DNA from: Rheinheimera sp.
GTDB taxonomy: Bacteria > Pseudomonadota > Gammaproteobacteria > Enterobacterales > Alteromonadaceae
DNA length: 10,000 bases
Direction of reading: 5' to 3'
Assembly (NCBI RefSeq): GCF_020217005.1
Contig: NZ_JAIWOI010000288.1
Span: 1 to 10,000, forward strand
Within the stretch, counting starts at the first letter, position 1. Every line of letters begins with the position of its first letter. Both the position numbers and the translations under genes were made by a program. The notes beneath the pieces are model-generated. The model was not told the DNA's origin, did no database searches, and saw only the letters and a program-made list of their open reading frames with translations. Positions 1 through 7,565 of this stretch are shown one piece after another.

Positions 1-1193
1 TGTTGTTGCTCTTCCTTGCTAGAGCGTGGGCCTATTAAAATGCCGTAACCACCGGATTCATTCGCAGGTTTCACCACCAGTTGATCCAGGTTTGCCAACA
101 CGTACTCACGCTGTTTGGGATCCAGACATAAGTAAGTCGGAACATTATCGATCAGCGGCTGTTCGCCCAGATAATAATTGATGATTTGCGGCACATAAGC
201 GTAAATCACTTTATCGTCGGCCACGCCTGAACCGGGCGCATTGGCAATAGACACATTGCCTTTGGCCCAGGCTTTGATTAAACCTGGAATACCCAAGACT
301 GAATCGGGCCGAAACGCCAGTGGGTCGATAAACACATCGTCTACCCTGCGGTAAATCACATCCACACGCTGCAGGCCATGCAGAGTTTTTAAATAAACAA
401 TGTCGTCCTGCACCAGTAAATCGGTATTCTCAGCCAGCTCAACCCCCATTTGCTGGGCCAAAAAGCTATGCTCAAAGTAAGCTGAGTTATAAACACCTGG
501 GGTCAGCAATACTATACAAGGCACATCACCGGGACGAGGCGATAATGATGCCAGCATACGCCAGAGTTGATGCGGGTAGTCGTCTACAGGGTAGATAAAA
601 GAGTCGGCAAACAATTCAGGAAAGACGCGTTTCATCACAGTACGGTTTTCCAGCATATAGGACACACCGGACGGCACCCGCAAGTTATCTTCCAACACTA
701 AAAACTGGCCAGAACCATCGCGCACCAAATCAGTCCCACAAATATTGGCCCACACCCCATAACGGGGCGAAATGCCCTTACATGGTGCAAGGTAGTTGCG
801 GGAATCCAGCACTAAATCAGCTGGGAGTATGCCATCCTTCAGAATACGCTGATCGTGATACAAATCGTCGATAAACAGATTTAAAGCGGCTAAACGTTGC
901 TTCAGTCCTGCGCTGGTTTTTTGCCATTCTGAGCTGGGGATAGTGCGGGGCATGACGTCCAAAGGCCAGCAACGATCGATATTATCGCCGTCTGAATACA
1001 GAGTAAAACAGACGCCCATAGCGCTAATCGTTTGATTTAACTGCTGTTGTCTTTGAATTAGTTCAGCCGAACCGTGACGATCTATAAAACGTGCAATAGC
1101 CGCAGCTGGCGGTCTTATTTGTCCGTCTGCCTGCACCAGTTCATCAAAACACTGATCGATTTGCTGATAGTGCCCAAAACTTTTTGCACCCAT
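1..1193 (-). CDS. Circularly permuted ATP-grasp type 2 protein (DUF404/DUF407 family), 3' end beyond window
   Basis: The frame is open for 397 codons and runs off the left edge, so the C-terminus is missing; the family is usually somewhat under 500 residues. Visible family blocks are LEDNLRVPSGVSY (167-179), YNSAYFEH (235-242), YRRVDDVFIDPLAF (281-294), ANAPGSGVADDK (317-328) and VVKPANESGGYG (373-384). ATP-grasp enzymes join a carboxylate to an amine through an acyl phosphate. Members of this permuted branch are predicted, from published comparative genomics, to act as peptide or amide ligases, and usually sit beside genes for an alpha-E domain protein and a transglutaminase-like protease. 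No signal peptide or membrane segment is seen, so it is probably cytoplasmic. The ATG at 1193 is chosen because GGAAGGAG lies 6 nt upstream and the N-terminus fits the family. It does not belong to the rpoS transcript: a strong hairpin and a sigma-54-type promoter precede it. The substrate is unknown. Confidence 0.88.
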   Translation of the reverse strand, partial: MGAKSFGHYQQIDQCFDELVQADGQIRPPAAAIARFIDRHGSAELIQRQQQLNQTISAMGVCFTLYSDGDNIDRCWPLDVMPRTIPSSEWQKTSAGLKQRLAALNLFIDDLYHDQRILKDGILPADLVLDSRNYLAPCKGISPRYGVWANICGTDLVRDGSGQFLVLEDNLRVPSGVSYMLENRTVMKRVFPELFADSFIYPVDDYPHQLWRMLASLSPRPGDVPCIVLLTPGVYNSAYFEHSFLAQQMGVELAENTDLLVQDDIVYLKTLHGLQRVDVIYRRVDDVFIDPLAFRPDSVLGIPGLIKAWAKGNVSIANAPGSGVADDKVIYAYVPQIINYYLGEQPLIDNVPTYLCLDPKQREYVLANLDQLVVKPANESGGYGILIGPRSSKEEQQ

Positions 1194-1199
1194 TGGCGA

Positions 1200-1207
1200 C
1201 TCCTTCC
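1200..1207 (-). promoter_or_regulatory. Ribosome binding site of the ATP-grasp gene
   Basis: GGAAGGAG on the minus strand stands 6 nt before the ATG at 1193. It is one of the strongest Shine-Dalgarno sequences in the window and fixes the start. Confidence 0.8.
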
Positions 1208-1253
1208 CGTCCGATACCACCCGAACAACATCGGTTCAAGGCCTGCTGTTTTT

Positions 1254-1269
1254 GTTCTGTATCAAGAAC
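1254..1269. promoter_or_regulatory. Small inverted repeat GTTCT-N6-AGAAC near the predicted transcription start
   Basis: A perfect 5-bp inverted repeat with a 6-bp spacer lies directly downstream of the sigma-54-type element and covers the predicted +1 (about 1260). It could be an operator or a short hairpin at the RNA 5' end. Five-bp arms arise easily by chance, so this is only a candidate. Confidence 0.25.
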
Positions 1270-1270
1270 G

Positions 1271-1286
1271 AGCAAGGGTTATGCCA
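1271..1286 (-). promoter_or_regulatory. Candidate sigma-54 (-24/-12) promoter for the ATP-grasp gene
   Basis: The minus strand reads TGGCATAACCCTTGCT, which matches the sigma-54 consensus TGGCAYR-N4-TTGCW at every specified position, including the GG and GC dinucleotides at the correct spacing. It points toward the ATP-grasp start codon 78 nt away and predicts a transcript start near 1260 and a leader of about 67 nt. Sigma-54 promoters need an enhancer-binding activator, often bound 80-150 bp upstream; here that would fall in the hairpin repeat or the 3' end of rpoS. I did not identify an NtrC-type site. Confidence 0.65.
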
Positions 1287-1292
1287 GCCCAA

Positions 1293-1354
1293 AAAAATGG
1301 GGTCAGATCACATTGTTAACTGTTTTGTTAACAATGTGATCTGACCCCATTTTT
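1293..1354. repeat. Perfect palindromic repeat, copy 1; probable rpoS terminator
   Basis: Two 28-bp arms (1293-1320 and 1327-1354) are perfect inverted copies around a 6-nt loop. The outer 22 bp of each arm contain ATGGGGTCAGATCACATT and are identical to copy 2 at 8611-8669; the inner 6 bp (GTTAAC) differ from copy 2. The right arm ends 4 bp from the rpoS stop codon. In the rpoS transcript the hairpin is followed by A and seven U residues, so it should act as a rho-independent terminator and insulate the ATP-grasp gene. From memory, GGGGTCAGA-type palindromes are dispersed in many gammaproteobacteria and some sit by REP-associated Y1 transposases; no transposase is in this window. Confidence 0.9.
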
Positions 1355-1358
1355 ATAA

Positions 1359-2357
1359 CTATTCCTGAAATAAGGTTTCGATATTCAGGCCCTGATGAGT
1401 AACAATTTCACGTAGACGGCGCAGTGCCTCCACTTGAATTTGCCGGACTCTTTCTCGGGTTAAACCAATTTCTTTACCTACATCTTCCAACGTCGACGGC
1501 TCATAGCCTAATAAGCCAAAACGTCGTGCCAGAACTTCGCGTTGTTTTGCATTGAGCTCATCCAGCCAAATCACCAGATGCTGGCGAATATCCGCATCCT
1601 GTAATTCAGTCTCAGGACCTAGTTCTTTTTCATCCGCTAATACATCAAGCAACTGCTTTTCAGAAGAGCCTGCCACCGGAGTATCCACTGAGGTTATTTT
1701 TTCGTTCAGCTTTAACATCTTACGGACTTCTTCAACTGGCCTATCCAGCGCTGCTGCAATTTCTTCCGGCGTAGGCTCGTGATCCAGTCGTTGCGACAGC
1801 TCACGGGCAGCACGCAGGTAAATATTCAGCTCTTTCACCACATGAATAGGTAATCGTATGGTGCGGGTCTGATTCATAATGGCCCGCTCTATCGTTTGGC
1901 GGATCCACCAGGTGGCGTAGGTTGAAAAACGGAAACCACGTTCGGGGTCAAATTTTTCGACAGCCCGGATCAGGCCCAGATTGCCCTCTTCAATCAGATC
2001 CAATAAAGCTAAACCACGATTGATATAACGACGGGCAATTTTTACCACTAAACGTAAATTACTTTCAATCATACGTTTACGGGCAGCTTTGTCGCCTTTG
2101 AGGGCTAGACGGGAAAAATAAACTTCTTCTTCAGCGGATAATAAAGGGGAAAAACCAATCTCACCCAGATAAATCTGAGTCGCGTCCATAGCTCGTTGGC
2201 TATCATTGGCGGTAAAAACGTCGTCAGGGGTATTGTCTTCTTCTGCTGCTAAAGCAGCTAAATCGGGTTCTACATTATCATCATCGGCTAAAATAACGTC
2301 ATCCGTTAATTCGGCTTCTTTAAATTCTATTACATCATCGTCATCTTTATGGCCCAT
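1359..2357 (-). CDS. rpoS: RNA polymerase sigma factor RpoS (sigma-38)
   Basis: This is the 332-residue stationary-phase and general-stress sigma factor, close to the 330 residues of E. coli RpoS. An acidic, poorly conserved N-terminus (1-55) is followed by region 1.2 ([16 protein letters not shown], 58-73), region 2 (about 96-150, with [20 protein letters not shown] and the [15 protein letters not shown] core-binding and -10 melting segments), region 3 (about 155-240, with VKELN and SVDTP) and region 4 (about 255-320), whose helix-turn-helix ends in [11 protein letters not shown]. The C-terminus [10 protein letters not shown] is typical of RpoS rather than RpoD. GGGAG lies 6 nt before the ATG. 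nlpD lies upstream across a 95-bp leader. In E. coli the main rpoS promoter is inside nlpD and the leader is a target of small RNAs; that is family knowledge, and only the leader is seen here. The downstream hairpin at 1293-1354 probably ends the transcript. Confidence 0.97.
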   Translation of the reverse strand: MGHKDDDDVIEFKEAELTDDVILADDDNVEPDLAALAAEEDNTPDDVFTANDSQRAMDATQIYLGEIGFSPLLSAEEEVYFSRLALKGDKAARKRMIESNLRLVVKIARRYINRGLALLDLIEEGNLGLIRAVEKFDPERGFRFSTYATWWIRQTIERAIMNQTRTIRLPIHVVKELNIYLRAARELSQRLDHEPTPEEIAAALDRPVEEVRKMLKLNEKITSVDTPVAGSSEKQLLDVLADEKELGPETELQDADIRQHLVIWLDELNAKQREVLARRFGLLGYEPSTLEDVGKEIGLTRERVRQIQVEALRRLREIVTHQGLNIETLFQE

Positions 2358-2386
2358 TTCCTTCTCCCACTTCTACAAGCTTTGGG

Positions 2387-2437
2387 TATCACCTGAACTG
2401 CCCGGTTTCCTTACCTCTTCGCCCTTTCGGGGTGATA
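2387..2437 (-). promoter_or_regulatory. Possible structured leader of rpoS
   Basis: In the nlpD-rpoS gap the RNA strand carries UAUCACC (2437-2431) and its exact complement GGUGAUA (2393-2387), enclosing a 37-nt loop that contains a possible CCC-GAAA-GGG mini-hairpin. The closing stem ends about 18 nt before the Shine-Dalgarno sequence (2364-2368). It does not itself hide the ribosome site. A seven-bp long-range stem is weak evidence; comparison between species would decide. Confidence 0.3.
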
Positions 2438-2452
2438 TTTATTTTTATATTA

Positions 2453-3301
2453 TTATTTTAAGTACCGCTTAGGATCCACAGACTTACCGCGAAAACGGAT
2501 TTCAAAGTGCAACCGGACAGAGGTTGCATCAGTATCACCCATTTCAGCTATGGTTTGCCCGCTGACAACAGTATCACGCTCTTTCACCAGTAGTTTTCTA
2601 TTGTGAGCATAAGCACTTAAGAAGTCGTCATTATGTCGGATAATCACCAGATTGCCGTAGCCTCTTAATGCATTACCCGCATAAACCACTTCCCCTGCTG
2701 CTGCAGCTTTAATAGGAGTTCCTGCTTTTCCTCCTATATCCAGTCCTTTATTCCCATGTTCTGCATTTGAGAACGATGCTAACAGTGGCCCACGGACAGG
2801 CCAAACCCATTGCACTTTAGAACTGGAAACAGAATTTTCTGCTGACGTTGCGTTTTCCTTTACTGTCTGCTTTTGAACATAACCCGTTTGATTGTCAGGC
2901 GCAATAGCTTTGTTAGCAGTTGTTAATTTACTTTGGGTTTGTGGAGTATTATTTACAGCACCCAGCGCTGTTTTTGGCACTTTAACTGAAGAAAACCGCT
3001 GTTCACCGTCCATTGATGTATATTTTTTGTTATCGAATTGTAAGGTTTGACCAACATATATACGATATGGTGCAGAAATATTGTTTAGTTGGGCAAGTTC
3101 CCGGTAATCCATGCCGGCCCGAAATGCAATGGAATATAAGGTATCACCAGCCTGCACCATGTAGCCTGAAGCCTTTTCTCCCTGAGGATATTTTTTATAA
3201 TAATTTTTGATATCGTCTAAGGTCGTTACAGGTGCTGGTGATTCTCTTGAACTACAAGCAGCTAAAAACACAGCGAGGCAGCAGACACTAAAACCTTTCA
3301 T
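2453..3301 (-). CDS. nlpD: NlpD-type LysM/LytM lipoprotein, amidase activator
   Basis: A 282-residue outer-membrane lipoprotein that in E. coli activates the amidase AmiC for daughter-cell separation. The lipobox LAAC (13-16) follows a short hydrophobic signal; Ser at +2 favours outer-membrane sorting. A LysM peptidoglycan-binding domain spans about 46-90, a low-complexity Thr/Asn/Gln-rich linker about 91-160, and a LytM/M23 domain 165-282. That domain is degenerate: Asn184 replaces the first zinc-ligand His (D188 is kept) and Arg263 replaces the first His of the HxH motif (H265 is kept; H233 is also present). It is therefore probably not a hydrolase, as expected for NlpD activators. Its ATG follows the yqaA stop after 3 bp, suggesting coupled translation; rpoS follows. 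Confidence 0.93.
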   Translation of the reverse strand: MKGFSVCCLAVFLAACSSRESPAPVTTLDDIKNYYKKYPQGEKASGYMVQAGDTLYSIAFRAGMDYRELAQLNNISAPYRIYVGQTLQFDNKKYTSMDGEQRFSSVKVPKTALGAVNNTPQTQSKLTTANKAIAPDNQTGYVQKQTVKENATSAENSVSSSKVQWVWPVRGPLLASFSNAEHGNKGLDIGGKAGTPIKAAAAGEVVYAGNALRGYGNLVIIRHNDDFLSAYAHNRKLLVKERDTVVSGQTIAEMGDTDATSVRLHFEIRFRGKSVDPKRYLK

Positions 3302-3304
3302 CAG

Positions 3305-3883
3305 CTAGCGATACACCAGATACAAAATACCAGCCAGAGCCACGGTTCCCCAGCCTAACCAGTCGACAATATCGCGTAGTTTTTGCTGCATTTTTTCGCC
3401 CCCCCAGTACATTAGCCCAGCCACCAGAAAAAACCGACTGGCGCGGCCAACAAAAGAGGCAATAACAAATGGAAGGAAGGCCAAATTCATCAAACCTGCG
3501 CCTACAGTAAACAACTTGTAGGGAATAGGAGAGAAACCGGCAATAAATACCACCCAAACGCCATAAGTTGTGAACCATTGTTCTACTTTGGCAAAGGTTT
3601 GCTGATGGCCCATGTATTCGACGGCAGGCAGTACTAGTGGTTCATACAGCCATAATCCAAGGAAGTAACCACAAATACCGCCAAACACTGAAAACAGCGT
3701 AGTGATCCAGGCAAAACGCCAGGCTTTGTCTCGTTGCGCCAACGCCATTGGCGCTAACATCACGTCTGGTGGTATAGGAAATATTACGGATTCAGTAAAA
3801 CTTAAGCCGGCCAGATAACGTTCCGCATGACGGTGTTTGGCCCAAACTAAGGCTTTGTCGTACATCCATTGAAAAATTTTCAA
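3305..3883 (-). CDS. yqaA: YqaA-like membrane protein of the DedA/VTT superfamily (TTG start)
   Basis: A 192-residue inner-membrane protein. The first hydrophobic region (about 23-49) contains SFTESVIFPIPPDVML, then come segments at about 57-80, 108-150 (with GFSPIPYKLFTVGAG and the basic GRASRFF) and 170-191. The acidic residue before a Pro-rich re-entrant loop and the second loop followed by Arg residues are the DedA/VTT pattern; relatives are linked to lipid-carrier flipping or membrane homeostasis, but the substrate here is unknown. The start is TTG at 3883, preceded by AAGGAAG at good spacing; the next ATG, six codons in, lacks a ribosome site. It is longer than the roughly 140-residue E. 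coli YqaA. It lies between pcm (22-bp gap) and nlpD (3-bp gap), so it is co-transcribed. Confidence 0.85.
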   Translation of the reverse strand: MKIFQWMYDKALVWAKHRHAERYLAGLSFTESVIFPIPPDVMLAPMALAQRDKAWRFAWITTLFSVFGGICGYFLGLWLYEPLVLPAVEYMGHQQTFAKVEQWFTTYGVWVVFIAGFSPIPYKLFTVGAGLMNLAFLPFVIASFVGRASRFFLVAGLMYWGGEKMQQKLRDIVDWLGWGTVALAGILYLVYR

Positions 3884-3905
3884 GTACTCTTCCTTTCTAA
3901 ATAAA

Positions 3906-4544
3906 TCAGGCCAGTTCGCCAGGCACTAACGGCACGAAACGTACGGCTTCCACATCTTTTTGCTCAAACTCGTCGCCTATACGGGTAAAGACCCTGAGCA
4001 CTTGTTCCTGTGCACCAACAGGGATAACCAAGCGTCCGCCCTCAGCCAACTGTTGCAGCAAGGCTTGTGGCACCTCGTGTGGCGCTGCAGTCACTATAAT
4101 ACAGTCAAAAGGCGCTTTACTGGCCCAACCCAGCCAGCCGTCTCCGTGTTTCATCGATACATTGTGTAAATCCAGCTGCTGCAGCCGGCGTTTTGCCTGA
4201 AACTGCAATGACTTTATCCGCTCTACACTACAAACCTGTGAAAATAATCTGGCCAGTACAGCTGTCTGATAACCAGATCCAGTGCCAATCTCCAGTACCT
4301 TTTGACATTGTTGGGATTGCAGCAGCAATTCCGTCATTTTCGCCACTATATAAGGTTGCGAAATGGTTTGGCCCTGACCTATAGGTAAAGCTGTATTCTC
4401 ATAGGCCTTGTGCGCAAGTACAGCTTCGACAAACAAGTGTCTTGGCGTTTGCGCTATGGCAGCTAAGACTCGTGGGTCCTGAATACCATCCTGTTGAAGT
4501 TTCTGTGCCAATACTGAGGCACTGCGATGGGTCACTACTGCCAT
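3906..4544 (-). CDS. pcm: Protein-L-isoaspartate O-methyltransferase
   Basis: A 212-residue cytoplasmic SAM-dependent enzyme that methylates L-isoaspartyl residues in ageing proteins and so starts their repair. The substrate-loop motif [11 protein letters not shown] occupies 54-64, SAM motif [14 protein letters not shown] 83-95, HGDGWLGW 123-130, and the [13 protein letters not shown] strand about 147-159. The length matches E. coli Pcm (208). It starts 3 bp after the surE stop, which suggests coupled translation. Pairing with surE and rpoS is conserved in gammaproteobacteria and fits a stationary-phase survival role. Confidence 0.96.
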   Translation of the reverse strand: MAVVTHRSASVLAQKLQQDGIQDPRVLAAIAQTPRHLFVEAVLAHKAYENTALPIGQGQTISQPYIVAKMTELLLQSQQCQKVLEIGTGSGYQTAVLARLFSQVCSVERIKSLQFQAKRRLQQLDLHNVSMKHGDGWLGWASKAPFDCIIVTAAPHEVPQALLQQLAEGGRLVIPVGAQEQVLRVFTRIGDEFEQKDVEAVRFVPLVPGELA

Positions 4545-4547
4545 AAC

Positions 4548-5300
4548 TTAACACTCAATTCCATCTAACCAATCCGTTAATAATTCCATACTACGATAGG
4601 CCGTCATATCCACATGCAAAGGCGTGATAGAAGCATAACCCTGGGCTATAGCATAAAAGTCTGTACCAGGACCAGCATCCAACTCTGGCCCTAAAGATCC
4701 GTACCAGTAAATGGCCCTGCCCCATGGATCCGTTGAACTTTGCATAGTTTCAGCTTTATGACGCCGGCCTAAACGCGTTACTTGTATGCCTCTTAATTGG
4801 TCAAGAGGAACAGCTGGTACATTAATATTTAATATTTGATCCGCAGGCAAAGGATGAGATTTAAGCTTTTTGATCACCTGGACTGTGACATAAGCAGCGG
4901 TAGCAAAATGCTGCTCATCCCTTCCAGCCAAAGAGACTGCAATAGCGGGTAAACCTAAGTGCCGGCCTTCTGTCGCTGCCGCAACAGTACCTGAATAAAG
5001 CACGTCGTCCCCTAAATTGGCGCCATGATTAATACCTGCCACCACCAGATCCGGAGTTTCAGTCAGTAGCTGACTAATAGCCAAATGCACACAGTCTGTT
5101 GGAGTGCCATTGACGGCAATAAAACCATTATCCAGTTGTTGTGTACGCAAAGGGTTTAGCAACGTCAGGGAATTACTGGCGCCGCTGCAATTGCGATCTG
5201 GTCCTACAGTGGTCACTTCTGCAATTTCAGATAAGGCTTGCTGCAATACCTGAATGCCTTTGGCGTACACGCCATCGTCGTTACTCAATAAAATCCGCAT
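4548..5300 (-). CDS. surE: 5'/3'-nucleotidase SurE
   Basis: A 250-residue metal-dependent phosphatase of nucleoside monophosphates (and, in E. coli, short polyphosphate), cytoplasmic. The N-terminal [10 protein letters not shown] supplies metal ligands D8 and D9. S39 in NCSGASNSL and N91 in [21 protein letters not shown] complete the SurE site. Length is normal (E. coli 253). The ATG at 5300 is fixed by this conserved N-terminus; a modest GGGTGA lies 4 nt upstream. It follows truD after a 29-bp gap and leads into pcm. Confidence 0.96.
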   Translation of the reverse strand: MRILLSNDDGVYAKGIQVLQQALSEIAEVTTVGPDRNCSGASNSLTLLNPLRTQQLDNGFIAVNGTPTDCVHLAISQLLTETPDLVVAGINHGANLGDDVLYSGTVAAATEGRHLGLPAIAVSLAGRDEQHFATAAYVTVQVIKKLKSHPLPADQILNINVPAVPLDQLRGIQVTRLGRRHKAETMQSSTDPWGRAIYWYGSLGPELDAGPGTDFYAIAQGYASITPLHVDMTAYRSMELLTDWLDGIEC

Positions 5301-5329
5301 TCATCACCCGCCGTCGCCATTCAAACCAT

Positions 5330-6397
5330 TTAATCCAAAGTGGCGTAATTACGTTGTACATCCTGATAATCCACCAGTTCTCTCAATACAGAGGTGGCAA
5401 AACAACCAGAATAGAGTTTAAAGCTTACTTTTACATTGTTACCTTGTGCCTCAGCCTTTAAATCTGCTGGCAAGACTCTGATGCTGCGCCGCTCGGCCCT
5501 GACATTCATCTGTGCAAGTTTGTCGACCCAATGCTGCCATGGCGCCAGATTGTGTTGCTCAAACTTCAGAGCATCCGCAGTAACTAACGGCTCACCTAAG
5601 CCTGGTAAGCCTGCCGTTGGGTGAATGTCGGCATCCAGTAACCTTTGACTCAAGGTTTCATCAACTTCAGGCACTTTAAAAATTGAGCCTGAACCATCCA
5701 GCTGCACCACCTCGCCATTGAGAAGCTGATTAAAAGTGCCAGCCTTGACACGAGCATCGACTTGTAAATTAAACAAAAACGAACGGCTGGCAGACAAGGC
5801 TAATCCACGAATTTTCCGGTCTTCAATACCACCGCCGGAAAATAGTTGGTCGGCTAAACGCAAATTGCCACCCTGTATGCCAAAACGTTGTTCACCATAG
5901 TAGTTAGGCACACCTTGTTTCACCAATTCAAGCCGTTGCAGCAAAGCGGGAATATCAGTGACCTCCCGCAGTGTCAGGGTGAATTCGTTGTATTTGATCG
6001 ACCCTAACTTTAACCTGCGTTGATGCCGGATGGTATCGAGTATTTTAACGCCTTCGATATTCCATGCCTGCCAGTTCAGTTGTTGCTTAATAGGCACTGG
6101 CAGACAAAACCACTGACGGGTCACCGCATGTCGGTCTTTTAAGCCGGCATAACTGACCTGCCGTGCTTTGCAACCAGCTAATTCAGCCAACAGTTTGGCG
6201 ACATACTGAGTATTCTGGCCAATTTTTTCCACCAGTAACAGCATATGTTCGCCCGCCCCTGTGGGCGTAAAACTCAGCTCTTCATGCACAATAAAATCAT
6301 CAGGCTGTACCCGTAACAACGCAGTGGTTTCAGGCCGACCATAGAGGTAACTGAGCTTTGGTAATTCGACTGCTGTGGCTTCTTTAGCAAAAGTCAT
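5330..6397 (-). CDS. truD: tRNA pseudouridine(13) synthase TruD
   Basis: A 355-residue enzyme converting U13 of tRNA-Glu to pseudouridine. The catalytic aspartate is D88 in YAGLKDRHAVT (83-93). The NYYGEQRFG motif is at 165-173, a TRUD-specific insertion follows (about 175-300), and the C-terminal FKLYSGCFATSVLREL closes the catalytic fold. The length is near E. coli TruD (349). Its ATG overlaps the ispF stop by 1 nt (TGATG), implying termination-reinitiation coupling. A GGTGAAG in the ispF tail can serve as ribosome site. Confidence 0.96.
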   Translation of the reverse strand: MTFAKEATAVELPKLSYLYGRPETTALLRVQPDDFIVHEELSFTPTGAGEHMLLLVEKIGQNTQYVAKLLAELAGCKARQVSYAGLKDRHAVTRQWFCLPVPIKQQLNWQAWNIEGVKILDTIRHQRRLKLGSIKYNEFTLTLREVTDIPALLQRLELVKQGVPNYYGEQRFGIQGGNLRLADQLFSGGGIEDRKIRGLALSASRSFLFNLQVDARVKAGTFNQLLNGEVVQLDGSGSIFKVPEVDETLSQRLLDADIHPTAGLPGLGEPLVTADALKFEQHNLAPWQHWVDKLAQMNVRAERRSIRVLPADLKAEAQGNNVKVSFKLYSGCFATSVLRELVDYQDVQRNYATLD

Positions 6398-6879
6398 CAG
6401 GACTTCACCAACAGCACTACAGCTTCAACGGCTATGCCTTCTTTGCGGCCAACAAAACCCAGCTTTTCAGTGGTGGTGGCTTTGACATTCACTTGCGATA
6501 GACCGCACACCAGATCTTCAGCAATACAAGCACGCATCGCATCAACATGAGGCGCCATTTTTGGGGCCTGCGCCATGATAGTCACATCCAGATTACCTAC
6601 TTCATACCCTAAGGCTTTGACATCAGCAAAAACTTTACGCAGCAAAATCCGGCTATCTATGCCTTTAAATGCAGCGTCTGTATCCGGGAAATGATGACCA
6701 ATGTCCCCTAGAGCCAGAGCTCCTAATAAGGCATCAGACACCGCATGCAATACGACATCACCGTCTGAATGTGCCAACAAACCTTGCTCGTAGGGAATTT
6801 TTACACCACCCAAAGTGACAGGGCCTTCACCACCAAAAGCGTGCACGTCAAAACCGTGGCCAATACGAAATGGCATCAT
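6397..6879 (-). CDS. ispF: 2-C-methyl-D-erythritol 2,4-cyclodiphosphate synthase
   Basis: A 160-residue MEP-pathway enzyme that cyclises CDP-methylerythritol 2-phosphate with release of CMP, acting as a trimer. Zinc ligands D11 and H13 (GHGFDVH) and H45 are present, as are [21 protein letters not shown] (34-54, acidic loop), GHHFPDTD (61-68) and the [18 protein letters not shown] block (133-150). Two adjacent ATGs allow starts at 6879 or 6876; the first overlaps the ispD stop by 4 nt, the second by 1 nt. The product would differ by one Met. Confidence 0.97.
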   Translation of the reverse strand: MMPFRIGHGFDVHAFGGEGPVTLGGVKIPYEQGLLAHSDGDVVLHAVSDALLGALALGDIGHHFPDTDAAFKGIDSRILLRKVFADVKALGYEVGNLDVTIMAQAPKMAPHVDAMRACIAEDLVCGLSQVNVKATTTEKLGFVGRKEGIAVEAVVLLVKS

Positions 6880-7565
6880 ACAGAATGCTCCAGATAAAAT
6901 GCGGCCAAAGCTAAATCTTCAGCCTGGGTAATTTTAATATTGTCAGCATGCCCCTGCACTAACTGCACTGGCCATCCGGCCCACTCCATAGCACTGGCTT
7001 CATCGGTAATGGCCACCCCTTCAAGTAAGGCTTGTTGCAGGGCCTCTCTAAGCAGAGCGGTAGGAAACAACTGTGGCGTATAGGCATGCCATAAATCAGC
7101 CCTGTCGACCGTGTGCTGAACTCTGTCAGAGCCACGTTTCATGGTATCACGCACTGGAGTCGCCAAAATGCCGCCCTGAGCTTTTTGCAGACAGCTCGCG
7201 ATAAGCAGTTCAATATCGCTGACCCGCACTACAGGGCGAGCGGCGTCGTGCACTAACACCCAGGGGAAGACGTCAGCATCGATCTGCAGCAAGGCATTCA
7301 ACACTGAATGAGCACGCTCCGCTCCACCATCCAGCCGATGGATTTGAGGGTCAGTCGCCAGAGGCAATGTAGGAAAATAAGGATCATCCGGACTTAACGC
7401 CAGATAAAACTGTTGTAATGCAGGGACTTGTTTTAAGCGATGCAGAGTTTGCTCAAGTACTGTAGCTCCGCAAAGTGGCAGATACTGCTTGGGCTTGTCC
7501 GCCTTCATTCGTTTGCCAACACCAGCGGCCGGGATCACAGTCGCAATAGCAGGAATAGCGGTCAT
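6876..7565 (-). CDS. ispD: 2-C-methyl-D-erythritol 4-phosphate cytidylyltransferase
   Basis: A 229-residue MEP-pathway enzyme that forms CDP-methylerythritol from CTP and MEP. The nucleotide-binding start PAAGVGKRM with K24-P25-K26-Q27 carries the catalytic R19 and K26. VHDAARPVV (105-113) binds metal and CTP, and R155 ([14 protein letters not shown]), T187-D188 (ITDEA) and K211 (NIKIT) match substrate-binding positions. It overlaps ftsB by 4 nt (ATGA) and ispF by 4 nt, a tight translational chain. This ftsB-ispD-ispF order is widely conserved. Confidence 0.97.
   Translation of the reverse strand: MTAIPAIATVIPAAGVGKRMKADKPKQYLPLCGATVLEQTLHRLKQVPALQQFYLALSPDDPYFPTLPLATDPQIHRLDGGAERAHSVLNALLQIDADVFPWVLVHDAARPVVRVSDIELLIASCLQKAQGGILATPVRDTMKRGSDRVQHTVDRADLWHAYTPQLFPTALLREALQQALLEGVAITDEASAMEWAGWPVQLVQGHADNIKITQAEDLALAAFYLEHSV

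Noticed and set aside
1074..1319. Plus-strand open frame of 81 codons overlapping the ATP-grasp start, its promoter region and half of the palindrome
   Set aside because: It is antisense to a well-supported gene for half its length, ends inside the repeat, has no ribosome site and its translation resembles no protein.
1301..1346. CRP-like half-sites (AGATCACATT / TGTGATCT) inside the palindromes
   Set aside because: Each arm carries one half-site, but the two face away from the CRP geometry and are separated by far more than 6 bp; they are part of the repeat.
3185..3225. AT-rich promoter-like sequence (TTAGAC ... TATAAA on the minus strand) in the 5' part of nlpD as an internal rpoS promoter
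   Set aside because: Spacing is 15 bp, the match is poor, and the AT content is explained by the encoded IKNYYKK residues; an rpoS promoter in nlpD is likely but I cannot place it.
3288..3578. Minus-strand 96-codon frame overlapping yqaA
   Set aside because: It is an out-of-frame shadow of the yqaA-like gene, whose protein has clear family motifs.
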